Below are positions 49,301-63,400 of a stretch of 64,000 bases of DNA, in pieces. This DNA is from Dipylidium caninum. Taxonomy: Eukaryota; Platyhelminthes; Cestoda; Cyclophyllidea; Dipylidiidae. Within the stretch, counting starts at the first letter, position 1. Every line of letters begins with the position of its first letter. The stretch covers positions 62,001 through 126,000 of the forward strand of contig QEYB01000715.1 in assembly GCA_017562135.1 (NCBI GenBank), read 5' to 3'. The position numbers were made by a program, and so were the translations under genes. Below the pieces are notes generated by a model that saw only the letters and a list, made by a program, of their open reading frames with translations, had not been told where the DNA came from and did no database searches.

Positions 49301-52300
49301 CGCTTTGCTGTCTGACCTGGTTTTCAGCGACTTCAAGCATTTGGTAGAACTCGCACGGGTCGAACTCGAGACATTCAAGCAAACGAGCCGGACGCGCGAT
49401 AATCAAGAGGAGGCGGTTACACATGTTTGTCACACATGTCACCGAATCCGGACACTTGACTCGTGTCTACAATAAACATTGCAGCAGAATATGATGTCAA
49501 AAGATACGTTGAATGAACCATAGGTGATTAGTGTGGGATGATGACAAGGCACAAAAAAGGTCTTACATCTGTGACGAGTTTTTCGAGCTTCTCGGTTATC
49601 TCAAAGAAGTACCGACAGGTGATGAGACCAGCGAGAGCCTTCTCCAGACAGTCGCGCGCCAACTCTAACACTTGCTTGTGCATAAAACGCGCCACTGCTG
49701 TCCACGAAAAAGTGTCCTCTAATTCCATTTCCTCACAAAGGTGGGCCAGATGGTCCTGCATTTGCGCTGCTGCCTAGCAGAAAATAGAGCCCGCTGATTG
49801 CATCCCATACACACAGCATCAATAGGTGCATTCATGCACGAACAAGTCAACGTAATCAACTGGCCAAGAAACAAACAGGCGGATAAGAGAGATGCTGAAA
49901 ATGGAAGTTAACACCCCTTTCAAATCGGATTGTAATAAAGCTTTATCGATAAACAAAACTGAGGCTAAGAACAATGAATGTTTAGCAAGAGCGTCACCAA
50001 GGCAAGTGAAGTTGGCTGAATACTATCCCGAGATTGGAGAAAAGTGTTCAAGACCAAACGAATTTGCGACTTATGCATGTTTAACTCACATAAAAAAGCG
50101 CAGTAGAGGTTATTTTAAAACTTCATTCAACTTACCTTGGGAAATCGTTCACGGTAAACGTGATTGAGCAGAAGTATATCTTGCTCGTTGTTCGCGGGTG
50201 ACCTTACAGGGCTGAAAGGAATATTAATTTCTACAGTCAAGAAAAGAAAATAAGGAAAATCAAAACCGATTTTTTGGTGTATTTCTGCACCCTCAGGGCG
50301 AAAAAATTTAAAATAGTAAAAATGCTTACGTAATTAGAGCACTCAAATGAAGAACAATGTCGAAAGAAATGGTGAAAAGAATTTGACTTAAGGGTATTAA
50401 TTGCAACTCTGTTTAAAAGGCAAAAGCTAATAACCGACCCAGTGATATTGCTGATTTACAGGTAATTAATAATCTTCCCTTTCAAGAGGAAGTGGTAGGA
50501 TCGGCAGAGATCAGAAGTAATAATTATAATACTTTGGAAACAGCTATTAGCAACTACTGGCGTCCTTACCTCAAACTCTTTGATCTCTGTCGGATGACAG
50601 AGAGACCGGCTGGGCAGCTACAGACGGGTGGTTGGGAAGGCGAAGGAGAAACGCCAGTCCTAATCAATTTGGTAGCGGGAGGCACAGCAGCCTCTGGATC
50701 AGGGAGATGTTGCAATTGCAGTGCTTGTGATTGATGTGGCGGCAGTGGTGGCGGAGGTGTCTTACCCTTACCTGTTTTCGCGCATTTGGAGCAGAGTAGA
50801 GGCGAAGGCGTGCCCCGTTTGACAGGGGTGCTAGCGGTAGAGGTGAAGTCTTCGACAAAATCTGCGAAAGCAGGAGCAGGTCCTACAGCGAGACGGGCGG
50901 CACTGCCTGAAGAGCGGGTGGCAGCAGGAGCAGGTGCAGGTGGTGGGTGATTGAGATGTAGCTGGGGTCGCGGAGTGGGGGAGTCACGATTAGTTGAGGG
51001 CGAAGCGGACTCCGCTGTTATGTGCACTGGACTGGCTGTGAAAAAAGCAGTAGCCGTAGCGACTGAGGTTGTTAAAGCGGCCGTACCACCTATCCAGGGG
51101 GCACAGTGAAGACCCGGATGACGATGACCACCCTCTATGTTCTCCTTCGAGGAATAATGACTCTAAAACAAAATAAAATAAAGATTTACACAAAAATATG
51201 ACGTTGTAAAAATATGACGTTGAAGAGGCTAGCCAGGCGGTCGCATCATCAGATCACTCACCACCTTGAGTCACCACGCCAACCTCGCCTCCAACTAGAC
51301 ATTAAATTAGGCAATAAAGAGCAAAGCACACATTGGATGAACCCCGAAGTAATCCAAATTTTTTCGACATACTCATTCACAGACATTTTGTGTGGAGCGC
51401 GGTCCAGTAAACACGTGTTTAGTTGCTGCGGTCAAGGTTGGCTGTGAATTATACTTTTTGGTTAAAATTTTTTGCCGTAGAAAGGAAGAAAAATGTCAAG
51501 GCCAAATATAGAAGATAAACATTTACGTCATTGTACGCTACTTTGTCCAATCAAGCATTGAATGCAAAGCAGTGAAAACAATTACTGGCACCTACGACGA
51601 TGTTCGAATGCTAAACAAGTGTCATAGATGGTTTAATAAGTTTAAAAATGGAAATAGGAATTTCGAAGATGTTAAAAGAAAGGGACCACCTCCCATAAAA
51701 ATGCCTATTTCGACACCTAAAATATCACTAACAATAGAGAATGTGTTTTTTAGTGTAATACGATTTTTCAGGAAAAACACACTATAAACTGCTCGAACCC
51801 GGTCAAATCGTTACAACAGCAACAACGATGTTTTGTGAACAACTCGAGCAAATGAAGCACGAGTTCTTAAAAAACGATAACAGAAAAAAGAATCCTTCAA
51901 CACGATAACGTGAGGCCTCGCATTGAAAAAATAATGGGGAAAAAAGTTAAGGGGCGTGGATTTGAACTTTTACCTCATTCACCTTATTCATTCGATCTCG
52001 TTAAACACTCCGAGTGCGGAGAAGAGTTGGGATTGCCTACATTGACTAAATGTGTAGTATGTCGTTATCAAATGGTGAAACATAACTAGATAAAGTGAAT
52101 AAAATTTTGGGATGCGATTGGACTATAAGTGATTTGAAAAGTGATTCACAGCATTAACCATCCTCAGAGAGAGACATGGAAAATATGATCACGAAATACT
52201 AGTACTTACTGAAGAAACGACGAAATTATTTTACAAGCGAACAAGGCCACATCAATAAATAACCTAAACTCTGAAAAGACGAATAAGCTAAATATGATTA

Positions 52301-55300
52301 GCACTAATAAAGAGGAGGTGGGAAGTTAAAGAATGAAAAAATTTGTGGAGGTGAAACGCACAAAAGAATTCTCATTGCACTGAGAGGTACCAGGATTTGA
52401 ATTTATTTAGAAGCAAACTCGAATGAAGAATGGTCCTTCAAAAGAACATATAGAAAGTTGATACAAAAGCAAACAAAAAATCGAAATTAACAAATGAAAA
52501 ACAATGATAAGAATAGTTAAAAAGATGCGCCAATTTTTTAGAGAACTTCCATTCACTGCATAAAGCTATTTCTTCAAAATACTCCTACCAGAGATGCAAA
52601 ATGGGGAGATAGCAACATCACATGTTTATGTTCATATGCTTGCAGTAAATACCACTAGCAGCGGGTATTATTTTGCGACACCATGAGCAAAAGGAATGCC
52701 TGTAGTGACAGTACGTACTGGAACATGGCCTAAGTGAAAATTGCCCCTAAGCGTGTGGTGTAAAGTTTCAAATAAAGAGAAAACTGGGAACGGAATAGAG
52801 AGAACATTCAATTCAGGAATTTTCGTTCATTGATTTTTAAAGCCCACAACCTTTAAGACAACTACGCAATGCGAACGCGGTCCACGGGTTACGTGGGCGT
52901 CTTGGTGATAAGCCATGCTACTTCTGAATGGCAGTACTGCTGCTGGAACACATGTTCGTAAAAAAAACTTAAGTACATCCTAACTTGCAGTAAGGCGTGT
53001 TTTTATAAAACCCTCTTCTTCTTACTCAATAAGTGTTAGAAGCTTCGCAAACAGAACTCTCAAGATCACGTCACAACAGAGAGAGAAAAAACGCGAACAT
53101 GGGTGTGAAAAAGGGGTTACATTGAGACAACTCCAAAAATAACAAACCCATAAGTTTACCAGTAGGAAAAGCAGCAGCGACAGCGGCAAAGGATGACAAA
53201 GACTGCTTGAATACATACTTCATGGGTATGAAAAAAAGTAAAAGATAGACCCATATGTACCGAAACATTGCTCGAACCCGCTGTGTTGGTCCCATAACCC
53301 GAAGAGGGCAGTGAGGCTAGAGACCATCTCCGATTTTCCGACGTCCTAAAGTGCATTAAAGGAAGCTCAATTGGAAGAAAAACAGACCAGATGCGTGAAC
53401 ACTCATAGAGGAATATCTGTGCTAAGATATAGATGGGATAGTTTGAAAATCACCTCTACTTAAATAAAGGGCTTTTGATCTTATTCATATAACTTAAAAG
53501 GGCTTATAAAAAGGTCTCCTTCATATTAACTACGCCAAAAAGAGGTGGAAGTGGTGAATGCACTTCTGTTGAACAGAAGAATAACACAGACAAGTCCCCA
53601 ACTCCGGTTATATCATGTCTGACAAAATAATTGTATCGAAATTGCAACAGGGTGATATGGAATTGGCAGAGGCCATACCGATAAATCTGACTGCATACTT
53701 TGAAAAATACTACATGTTAAACCAATATATGAAAAAAAAGGCTCATACTGAATTGATTCCAAACGAAGGTGGGCGGGAAGGTTGTGTGGTGTGTTACGAA
53801 GGTGTGATGGGAACGTTTCCGTAAGAAGAGTTCCGCCTAAAGTATAACCCAGCAAAAATAAGGAATTCAGAAAATTGCCAGTTTTAAGGGACGATGGGAA
53901 AAAGGCGTAGGAAAACTTCAAGTATCATACAAGTTGGCGGATCGAAAAAGCCCTATGAAATGGCAGTCAAAGACCTGGTTATGTCATCAGCCTAGTAACA
54001 AAAGACAAAATATTCTCGATTTACCAACGATCATTTCTAACGCACTCAATGAAAACTCAACAGTAACAATGCATGCAACGACGTCGATTTCGAGTATTGC
54101 TCGTTTAGCCGAGAGAAATTTGTGAAAAAGAATGTATCAGAATGAAAGATAGCTACCAAGCGGTGATAAAAGATGGTAGGAGCTTACATTGTTGACAGGT
54201 GCCGTAAGAACTCCCATTGTTGCCACGAGTTGAGACCGAGGTCTTCGCCTTGTTCGGAGGTACCGTGAAAGCAGTGGGCGAAATTTGTGTTGCCGTGACA
54301 GTATCCTCGCCAGATACCAAGCGTAGGTCCCCCACAGCAGTAGCAAGGGAAGATTGTTCTGCTGCAGAGGTTATTGGGGGACGCAAGGACACCGCCGTTA
54401 AACGAGGACTTGGGCTCGCAGGCCCCGCAGACAAAGCAGAAACTAAGTGCGATGGTGCGATCCCCGGACGAACGGGACTCACTTCCATCGACATAATAGG
54501 TGCAGCAACTGGTTGTACTACAGGGGCGGGAGAAGAATTTCCACCACTAAGAAACCGCGACCGTCCGCGACAAGAGCGATGCAGTGGGGAGCTGCACCCC
54601 GCCTTCAGACGTTGGACGGAAGAACGTGAAGAGGTGGAAGTGGAAGTAGCGTACGCAACACCGGGTAATGTTCTATTAAGATCTTGAAGACCGGAGATAG
54701 AAGCGTTTGCGTCATTATAAGCACCACAATAATTTGTTTCACGCTAAAAAAAGTCGGATGAGAATAAATAAGTTAAATAAGTGGATAAAAAGAACATAAG
54801 GGCATGTCCCAAACCTTTGTCTAACATGCTCAGACATGTAAAGAGCTATAATCTAACTATCCTATGGTGTTAGTGATACAAATGAACAGTGTGAAAAGCA
54901 GTTTTCAGGACTATGAGTGTTCTTTTAATTCATTGCTAAGTTTGGGATGTTACTTTAGACCAAGCATATATTTACTTTTAGGAGTTATGCGAAAAATCAC
55001 CAAGACTGTCAAAAAAATCAAAGCTATTACCGAAATAGAACACCCTAAAAGGAGTGATTTTCAGCTTAACCACGAGGGAAAACACAACAGCACTATCCTT
55101 ATTTAAAAAAAAAGAAAAATACACTATACTGTTTTCAGGGTAGCCAGGGAAGGTCAAACCTCTGACGTACCGTTTTAACAATTCCTTTTAAATACAAAAC
55201 AAAAAAATTCATGGTATAGAGAAGAGCAATTAAATAGCCATCCGATTTTAAACGGACTAGTGTTGACAAGATAACTTCACGTCAGCAGTTCTCAGAGTTT

Positions 55301-57601
55301 CAAAGTCAATTTCGGAAATCATTTACAATAACACTTTAAGTCCATCTTTTCAAAAGACAATGTGTCAATGGACCGACAGGGAGGCAAATCAAAATTATGT
55401 AACAAAATAACGCATTAAGATTTCTGAAATATAGAAGACGTACACAACTGGAGAAGAGATTGGGCGCCGACTGACCCATACATGCTCGTCGTATCCTAAG
55501 AAGATTGCTTCCCGTCGAATGGCCTAACACGCATAAAATGACAATTTAGGACTGACGTCCAGTAGCCTAAAGTATGAGCAATCTTAGAATTTGCATGTGG
55601 TTAAATAAATGATTTAAAATTAAACAAACCGTAAGAAGAATACATCATTATTCAAAAGTTGGAATTTGATGTTAAAACGGCAAAATTCACAAACTCGTAG
55701 ACATAACTATTTTCACAAATAAAGCAGTTAAAAAGTATGTTTTAAATTAACAAAGCACAAAAAATGTAGAAAAAGGGAACAGACTTGGGTTGGAGGAACA
55801 ACCACCGATCCCCGGACTGGCAATTGACAAGGGATTGCTTAATTGAGCCTGATGTCCCGGAGGCATTAGGAGAAGGGAAGAACGATGTGATAATGATGAA
55901 TTTCCAGCGAATGAAATAGCCGCGTCCCAGGCACTGCTACCACTGCCGCCGCCGCCGCCGCCGCCACCACCATCACCACCACCTGTTCCATTACCACAGT
56001 CTCGTTCCCCGGAACGCCTCCGATTTTTGTCAAAAAAGCACTGAGGTGAAACCGAAAAAAGTGAAGCACTAGCTCCTGTTGTCAGTGCCTGGGCCATAGA
56101 AGCTCTTTCACCATCAGCCAAATCCCCTACAACCTCTAGTGAGGAAAGGAAGTGCGTGGGACTTGGTACATTCACAGACAATGAAGCCGGTCGGAATCGA
56201 GAGAGGCGATACGAGTCTGCAACACCAAGGGAAGAAGTACGTTGAAGAACGGAAGTGGGATCATTGGTGTCGGTAAGCCCTTTCGGTCCAGACTGTATGC
56301 GTTCAAGGCAGAGTGGAGAAGTTGAGTGCGTTACGTGACTGCGACATCCCTTTTCCTCGTCCATCTTTTCATTATTTTCGCTTTTGCGTTCAACTTCCAC
56401 CAGGCCAATATCATTGCAACGGCCGATTAAACTCCCACTGAGACTCGAACTTAGGCTGCGATTAGAAGAAAAATCCGAGAACTACAAAGAAATATAAAAA
56501 AATAACAGGATTTCCTGATTGTGAAATTTGAGATATAAAATGGTATTGCCTTGAATGAACTGGTCGCCGGAGAAATAACATGACTCTTCAATTTAAAAGG
56601 TGACCGACGACCATTTAAGCCTGAAATGTTGAATCCGACTCCGTCATGCTCATAAGAAGTCGGTACATTTAGGCTATTCCGACGACTGGCTAGTAGTCGA
56701 TATCGGGCACGTTCCTGAAATTTTGCCAGTTGTTGAAGTTCATTATTCGCATCAAAATACTGATCATTGGCGAGAGAACGGAAAGCAGCATGTCGAGAAA
56801 GCTGAAAGTTTAGCCTCTTTTTCTTCACATCCTCGTTTGAGTCACACATGCCGTCGATAAAAATATCGAGAATGTGCAAGCATGTGGTATTTATTACATA
56901 CAGAACGAGTCAGGTGAAAACATAAAATAATTGGTAAAACACACACACCCTATCACGCGAGAGAAGAAATTATCGAAATCTTTACAATCTCAAGCACAGT
57001 GAGGAAAACCCCACGTGCGGCAATGCTACGCAAGCACTTCCAATTTGGATTGGTAAGAGCAATAAAGACCGTTTGGAGCAACGGCAAGATAACTAAAGGG
57101 TAGATGAAAGGCTGATTGATGTCTCAATTTAGTTAAAGAACCGTAAAGAACTAAACGATATGAGAACGAGTGAAGGAAGAATTTAAAGTGTAGCTACAAT
57201 AACAAACGTACTCGGCGCGTCCGACGCGCAGAATTTGGACTTTCAGATGACTGTCTTCCTTCACGATGGACTTGGAGAGAATGCCAGAGACGGTCAATTT
57301 CGGTCGTATTAAGATTGTCGGCAAAAACGGTTTGCAACGCATAATATGGGACAAGCAAAAGGTCTTCGAGAGCGCATTCATCAGCTAAACTGTGTAAAGC
57401 CTTGTCTAAATCAATCTCTTGGAGGAACTGAATGAGTCGAAGCCTTCCCTTTGGAGAGCAATGGTTCACGGGGATTCGACGTCTACGAAGCCCTGGGCTG
57501 CACTTAGCGCTGCGACTACGATCAGACAAACGGGAGAACGAGGTGCCAAGTGGTGTATTTTTGGCGGACAACCGTTCTAAATCATTTGGTGAGTTTGACA
57601 T
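40365..57601 (-). CDS. MAST: MAST-family microtubule-associated Ser/Thr kinase, long N-terminus, one frame break
   Basis: AGC-type kinase with an N-terminal MAST domain and a PDZ domain. Core exons, in coding order: 53345-53261 ([17 protein letters not shown]), 51162-50570 (ends RQRSKSLR), about 50210-50133 ([10 protein letters not shown]), 49774-49566 and about 49470-49217 (MAST domain: [38 protein letters not shown]), about 48637-48390 ([14 protein letters not shown]), 48160-47811 (kinase N-lobe to HRDLKPD), 47505-47312 ([28 protein letters not shown]), 46761-46651 ([18 protein letters not shown]), 46261-45543, 43918-42969 ([12 protein letters not shown] to [13 protein letters not shown]), 41492-41228 and 40532-40365. 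Three upstream exons (54743-54188; 56481 to ~55780; ~56880-56555) and 57601 to ~57210 (start [11 protein letters not shown]) are Ser-rich and probably belong, less certainly. Near 47924 the frame slips by one base (LLR then NIGG). Otherwise the phases I could check agree. Confidence 0.85.
51540..52150 (+). mobile_element. Degenerate mariner-type transposase relic
   Basis: Three pieces in order, in shifting frames with stops, match mariner transposase. The first is an N-terminal helix region ([11 protein letters not shown] then [12 protein letters not shown], about 51618-51705). The second is a middle piece ([11 protein letters not shown] then [12 protein letters not shown], about 51780-51875). 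The third is the catalytic-region block [17 protein letters not shown] then [13 protein letters not shown] (about 51893-52005), where mariners have HDNARPH...LPHPPYSPDL. The copy is clearly dead. It lies in an intron of the MAST gene, on the opposite strand. Terminal inverted repeats were not located. A short tandem ATATGACGTTG(TA/AA) lies just upstream at about 51198-51224. Confidence 0.75.
55940..55990 (-). repeat. GGC/GGT trinucleotide run encoding polyglycine in the MAST N-terminal region
   Basis: On the plus strand a GCC run passes into CCACCACCATCACCACC. Read on the minus strand it encodes about a dozen glycines ([17 protein letters not shown]) inside the open frame of exon 56481 to ~55780. 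Such runs vary in length between individuals. Confidence 0.8.
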
Positions 57602-60140
57602 TCTAGGTACCGAAGCGCATTAACCATCAGCGCCCTTAAACTGATGATGCTACTCCAAAAGGAACGCGAAAAATGAACGACCAATCCCATCCGCGTAATG
57701 GCTAGGGAGTATCACAGCTATGACCTATGAAGGAAAATACTAAAACGATTTCCATCGTAAGGAACATTATAAAAAAGTCAAAAAGCTATGGCCTGTTGTG
57801 CTATTTAGGTGCATTAGTGAGGTTACCAATTCATATATCTTGTGGCAGATTAACTTATAATTTTTGCTAACGTTAAACGTAAATGGTCACCAAAAGTGTT
57901 TTTGCCGTAGATCGCGGAAAACATAGGCTACAGGATAATTTGGTCTAATGGACACAATTGTAGTCAACCGTACCACGTTATGGGGCCACCATATGTAGTT
58001 GTATGCAAAGGGGCACAAGACATTTGCTTTATTCAACTACTTTTGCGAACTTATTTTTCGACTATTAATGTCAAAGGATGCCTTTGACCTAACAGTTAGT
58101 TGCAACCACTTCAACTTCAGTGGGGCCTTTAGTAAGTTGCACTTCCTTATGGAGTACTGTAAAATAACTTTTAAGCAACTGAAAGCTACGAATAACGCCA
58201 GGGTGTAGGGTTTCGTGTTGAAGAGCTTGCTTTCACCATTTCTCCGAAATCAGTGTATATGCATTTAATTGCGTAATGAGATTTTTGAAGTCTATTTAAG
58301 GTGTAACAACTGCAAAATAAAGCTTTTATTTTAAGGGAGATAAACATTGACCTCTTCTGGTCATATTTTCAGCAAATGTCTGCTTGGTCTTGTTTGTTTC
58401 TTGCAAGAGTCGCGAATTCTAATTGAGAGCGCATCTACCGATCAATTTGTGAATGTGGAAATCGCACTTCAGTCTCAGAAACAATTTATCTGCAAAATTA
58501 GTATGGTAATTTTCTATAACAAGTGATTAAAAGTGTTTACGTTTTAGGATTTTCCAGTTTGTGCACCTCCCATAATTAAATTCACTAAAACATAATTAGG
58601 TAATAATAGCAAGCTTCCGAGGGAAAACGAACACTGGACACGGGGCCGCTTTGCTCAAAGGATTACCCAAATAGATTATTTTGACGCCTCACTTAATTTT
58701 GCCTCTTCTCAACCCCCGGGAAGAATAGAGAAGGAAATTTCATCGTTATCTTACAGAAAGACTAGAAAATCTGGCAGGGATGTTGAATACGTAACTAACT
58801 GAAGGTCGAGTATATCCAAGACTCAAAACTTCCCATTCTGCATGCATGCATGACGAAGCTCATGAACTGGCATTAAATGATACAACTCCAGAGGAAAATG
58901 ACTTGTTAAAACTGAAACATGAGGTGAACTACCTTCTGAGCGGCGGTAAATCCAACTCATTCAGCTCCATGTGACAATAAACAGGCATGGGAATTGTTCG
59001 GGGTCTTCACAAGGGAAGAAATGATATCACATCAAGGTATTTTGCCTCACATGGCATTGAGGTTAGCCGGGAACTAAGGAAGAGCGAAATAATTGAAGGG
59101 GATCATGTTTGACTATGTGTACTTGGGTCATTGCGCACTTCTGAAGTATATTTGCCACCTAGTGCGACATCTGCGACTTCTCCAGATAGTCACTTCACCG
59201 ATGTTAGTGAGTCTTTTTTGCGTTACAATTTTTCGATGCTCAATAGTGATAGTGAAAGTGTGACTTCCACACCACATCTTGTGTAAGGCTACAGGAAGGT
59301 TTATCTTTTTCACGTGTCCCATTTTTCCTCTCCCACGTTTATTTATACATCACTGAACCAAAGGTAGTTATTCCTATCGAGCAATATGACAATGTGTAGC
59401 ATTTTCTAGGACTCATTATTGTTATTAGTATTATATTGTAAAAGATTTGAGGGTCGCTGGAAGCCTCATCACAGTGGTAAAACAATATATGGTACTGCGT
59501 TGCTTTACTCTCGAAAATATGACCAGCATCCCATGGTGATATGCATCACAGAGAATGAGATTCGCATCCAGTGTGTCCCTTGGTAAGGCATATTGCCCAC
59601 CCTCATGTCTCTTCACCATTGGTATCCTCATCACTCACAGAGAGCCCATTGATAAGGGCGTCCACTCAACTTTAAGCTTCTTGATTTGATGGATTGTACT
59701 ATTGTAACTATGCCACCAGTTTGTGTGAATGGGTGTAATAGGTCCATTCGTCAACTTCCGACTCCTGGGAATGAAAAGACGGTTTTGAGTTAAGCTGGAC
59801 ATGAAACGGTGATCGAGCCAGTCACTACTGTTTAGCATTCTCTTCTGTTTTGGTTAGCATTTAGATTTTAACTATCCTTGCCTTCCTTTACAAATCTTTC
59901 AATAGATTTCCATGACAAAAAGTTCTTTCTACGTACTTTCCCCACTAGTGTAACTGCAGTAGCGATGGCTAACGACTGAACAGCCTCGATATACTATCAG
60001 CAAAATTAGTAGCAATGCATGCAACCGTTTCAAATGCAGTCGGAAAGGCCAGATCGGAAGACAGAAGCCTGTAGGATCATCCCTTGTTTCCTGATTTGCG
60101 TCTTCATCAAACATTATTCATCTCGTTTCCATGGCATAAC
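57602..60140. other. Region upstream of MAST, no convincing gene
   Basis: The first few hundred bases should hold the MAST promoter and 5' UTR. The rest has only short frames. A minus-strand frame at 59838-59640 opens DWLDHRFMSSLTQNRLF, faintly like the end of a non-LTR retrotransposon endonuclease domain, but flanking residues do not continue the match. No other structure is evident. Confidence 0.4.
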
Positions 60141-60164
60141 ATGTGGAATCCCCTTTCCCCTGCC

Positions 60165-60420
60165 TTTCCTCCTCTCGCCTGCCGCTGTGCATGCCTCACG
60201 CAGTCGGCCAATCGCTTCGCTGCGCACGTGGGCACGCGCGCACGGAGGCGCGTGCGCAGCGCCAGAGTGGGTCGATTTCGAACGCGTCTCGGACGCGCCC
60301 TCGGGAATCGTGGCCGCAGGGCAGCACAGCGCAGCGCAGGCAGTTGGCCAAAGCGCCTCAGCAACTATGCATGCCGTTGTAGACCTCTCCTGCCTCCCCC
60401 CTGTCATGTATCTGCTGCAC
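60165..60420. other. GC- and CpG-rich island
   Basis: About 250 bases rise sharply above the AT-rich surroundings and are dense in CG and GCGC, including the near-palindromic GCGCGCACGGAGGCGCGTGCGC at about 60235-60258. All frames stay open only because the block is GC-rich, so coding is not indicated. It could be a promoter-type island, a repeat fragment or foreign DNA. Confidence 0.5.
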
Positions 60421-63400
60421 AAATGAGGACCTGGTACTTTTAGATAAGGGAAATACTCAAAAGCAATGTGACTTGTGCCACCCTCCTTTTCCCATCTTGA
60501 TACGTCAGAAAAACGTCATAAAACTAACTGAATTTAACAATTCTCATCTGAAATTTTCTCCACGAGCAAGTAAACGAAATGGCGACATGCTCTTGTGCAC
60601 CCCAGATCTCGTCGCAGGCATTCAAGCGTAAGCTAAAGAGCACCCAAAATTTCCGCGCACTCTCCAAACTATTTGCCTGTTGTATAATTGATTGATAAGG
60701 TGACGATAGGGGTAAACGCTTTAAAGCAAAAGATTTCCCATACAATTGGTCATTCTGATCCGTTGGGTAGATTTATTTTCTTGCCAAATCACAATCGCAA
60801 ACACTACTCCTTTAAACATGATATCGATAGTTTACCATCCCTACTTGCGGTGAGTTTACGTTTTGTTGAGAAGGATCCTCCAGTAGTGGCTAATGAAGAT
60901 GAGGGAACGAGTCTTATCAGCCATCTATATCATAACTTTGCTCTTTTGGAATGGCAGGTCCCTAACAGTGGATTCTCTAATCAAAAAATATGGCAACCGC
61001 TCATGATTTCGATATGGAACATTTCCTGATATACCACTCCTCTGACTCTAAATGCGCACGAAAACTGGCTGGAGGAAAGAATAACAATGTACTTCGGTAG
61101 AGGCCAGGTATTTATTTGGGGTAGAAATGCACGTGGCATTCATTACTTGCTGTTTTCTTCTGCACAGGAAAGTCGTTCGGCACTGTCATGTCACAGTCAA
61201 TGCTGGCCAAAGCCGAATTGTGTGGTGTGGAGCGGAATACGCCATCTCCACAGTAAGGTCTTCTTTCCTCCAACTTCGAAATGGATGTGGAAACGATATG
61301 AAGATTTAATGCTCCTTTTAAATAAAAAAAAAACCAACGAGATATGATTTCCACTTGCTGCGGTTTCTCCCATTTACGATAGGTTCCGTGGGCTATGGCT
61401 CTAGGGGCATATAGTGTTACCTGTGACGCGTCGTACGTTTGAAGGGAAGTGTTTTCAAATTGATAGGGCGACTGAAACGTATTTCTCCCTTGTGGTGCAT
61501 ATAACCAACGTACATAGGTGGTTTGAATACATATACGTTATAGGTTATTAAAGGGGATTTCTCTATTTCCATCTTTTAAACCATCATTTATTTCTTTTTA
61601 ATACCTTGGGAACAGTGGTACTGCTTAAAAGCATGGCGGAAAAGCTTTACTTGTTACCGTTAGCCGTCACATCCTCAGGCCATTGCAAAAGCCGAGTTGG
61701 GTCTTTATCAGCGAGTGGTTCCCAAAGCCTTCCTGAGGATGCTGGGAACATTCGTGTTTCTACCATTCCCACCGGTGGAAATGAGGTAAGGAAATGAGCA
61801 AATGAGTTTGGTGAAGACGAGTTTAGTACATTGCCGTCCTTAATTCCTCCAGTAATGTGCTGAGCGAGGGAGCATTAAACACGCTTGCTCCGAATGCGCA
61901 TACGGAGTTGGAACACACTAATTATGAATTAATAAGAAGTAGGCTTCGGTGGCGCAATAACCTTTGCTTCTGTTCATATCAATATCGAAGCGAAAAGCAG
62001 CACTTAGTGCCACAGTTACATACTGACAGAGACTAATAAAGAGAATTTTGTTCCATCTGCCAATGATCGAAGACCGATGGGTGAGTTTGCAGCCGATTAA
62101 CTTGATGTCACTCAATCAACCGTCTGAGCGACCAAATGCGCCATCGTCTATGAGTTAATCTCTAATCGGAACTGAACACAACCTTACCTGCCGGGTTTAA
62201 CGACGATTTCCTTTAACACACTGCAACAGACCATTGATGTAATTAACAAAGGGAGCGAAAATCTTTTCTACCAACACTTAGTTCACTTGAAATGAGACAA
62301 CCAGAGTCGAAATCAACAAACGAACTGGAACTTGAGGCTGAGCTACACAAAGACGTAGAAAAAGGACCTCAATTGAATAGCTAAAGCATCCCATCTGACG
62401 AAAAACTTTAGACGCAAAACATTAAACTTCTCCAAACCCCGTTTCCCCCAACTTTTTTTCATGATTACAAGAATACTCAATAAAAGGAGCGGAGAATAAA
62501 TGGGTACACCATTCAGGATTTCCCAAAAATAGCATCGAGTACCAGCTTGGTGATTCTACCAGAAGCCACTATGTATCTTCCAAATCCCACACGAAAAGAT
62601 CGACCTGAAGGCTACGGCCATAAATTTCTATTCTCAAATCTATAATAAGACCAAATCCTGAGGTAATGAAACACTTGTGCCGGCAAGATGGTCTTTTTCT
62701 TTCGCTATCCTAAATTTTTGGGCTGCAAAGGGGAAAAAGGCTATTCTTATTTTCCAAATCTAAATACCAATGTAAATTAAGAGTCCGAATTTTCCAAGTT
62801 TTCAAAAATAGATGACATTCGCCATGTGGAAATTCTCACTGGCATGGTGATTCGTCGAGTTCATAAATTAGGCACTATACCTTAGTTCAGCCAGGTGCAA
62901 TTATTTTTGTACTTTCTCCAACAAGCGTTAACACACGTAGCTAACGTGAATTGAATAAAATCGTGGGATGTACAGGCTTAAGGAGACCATAAACATCAGG
63001 CAAAAACTGCATCGCGCTCAGAGTCTTACTCATCCCTACAAAGATTTTAAAAAAATGAGATATATTTGGGTGGTGTATAGCCACATTGTTGGTGATCAGT
63101 AGTGAGATATTGCCGAAATAAACCCGTGTTCACTTCACGGTGAAATAATACTTAACAATCGTATACAGGCTGTATATTTATACATCAAAGGCAATGAGCA
63201 AAGGTTCGAGGAAAAGGAACCTAACACACGTTCCACTACATGGAAACCTGCAATAAATTCTTATCTAATAAAGTAATGCCAAAGGAGTTTATTCCAGGGT
63301 GACTGGCCGTAGAGATAAATTAAAATACCACACCAAAATATTATGGAATGAATAAGTTAAAGTAGCGTTAAAATTATTTACGAACATATTCAGTGCACAT

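Noticed and set aside
60050..60063. AGATCGGAAGAC resembling the start of a common sequencing adapter
   Set aside because: The match ends after about 11 bases, and the sequence continues with no adapter-like or vector-like context.
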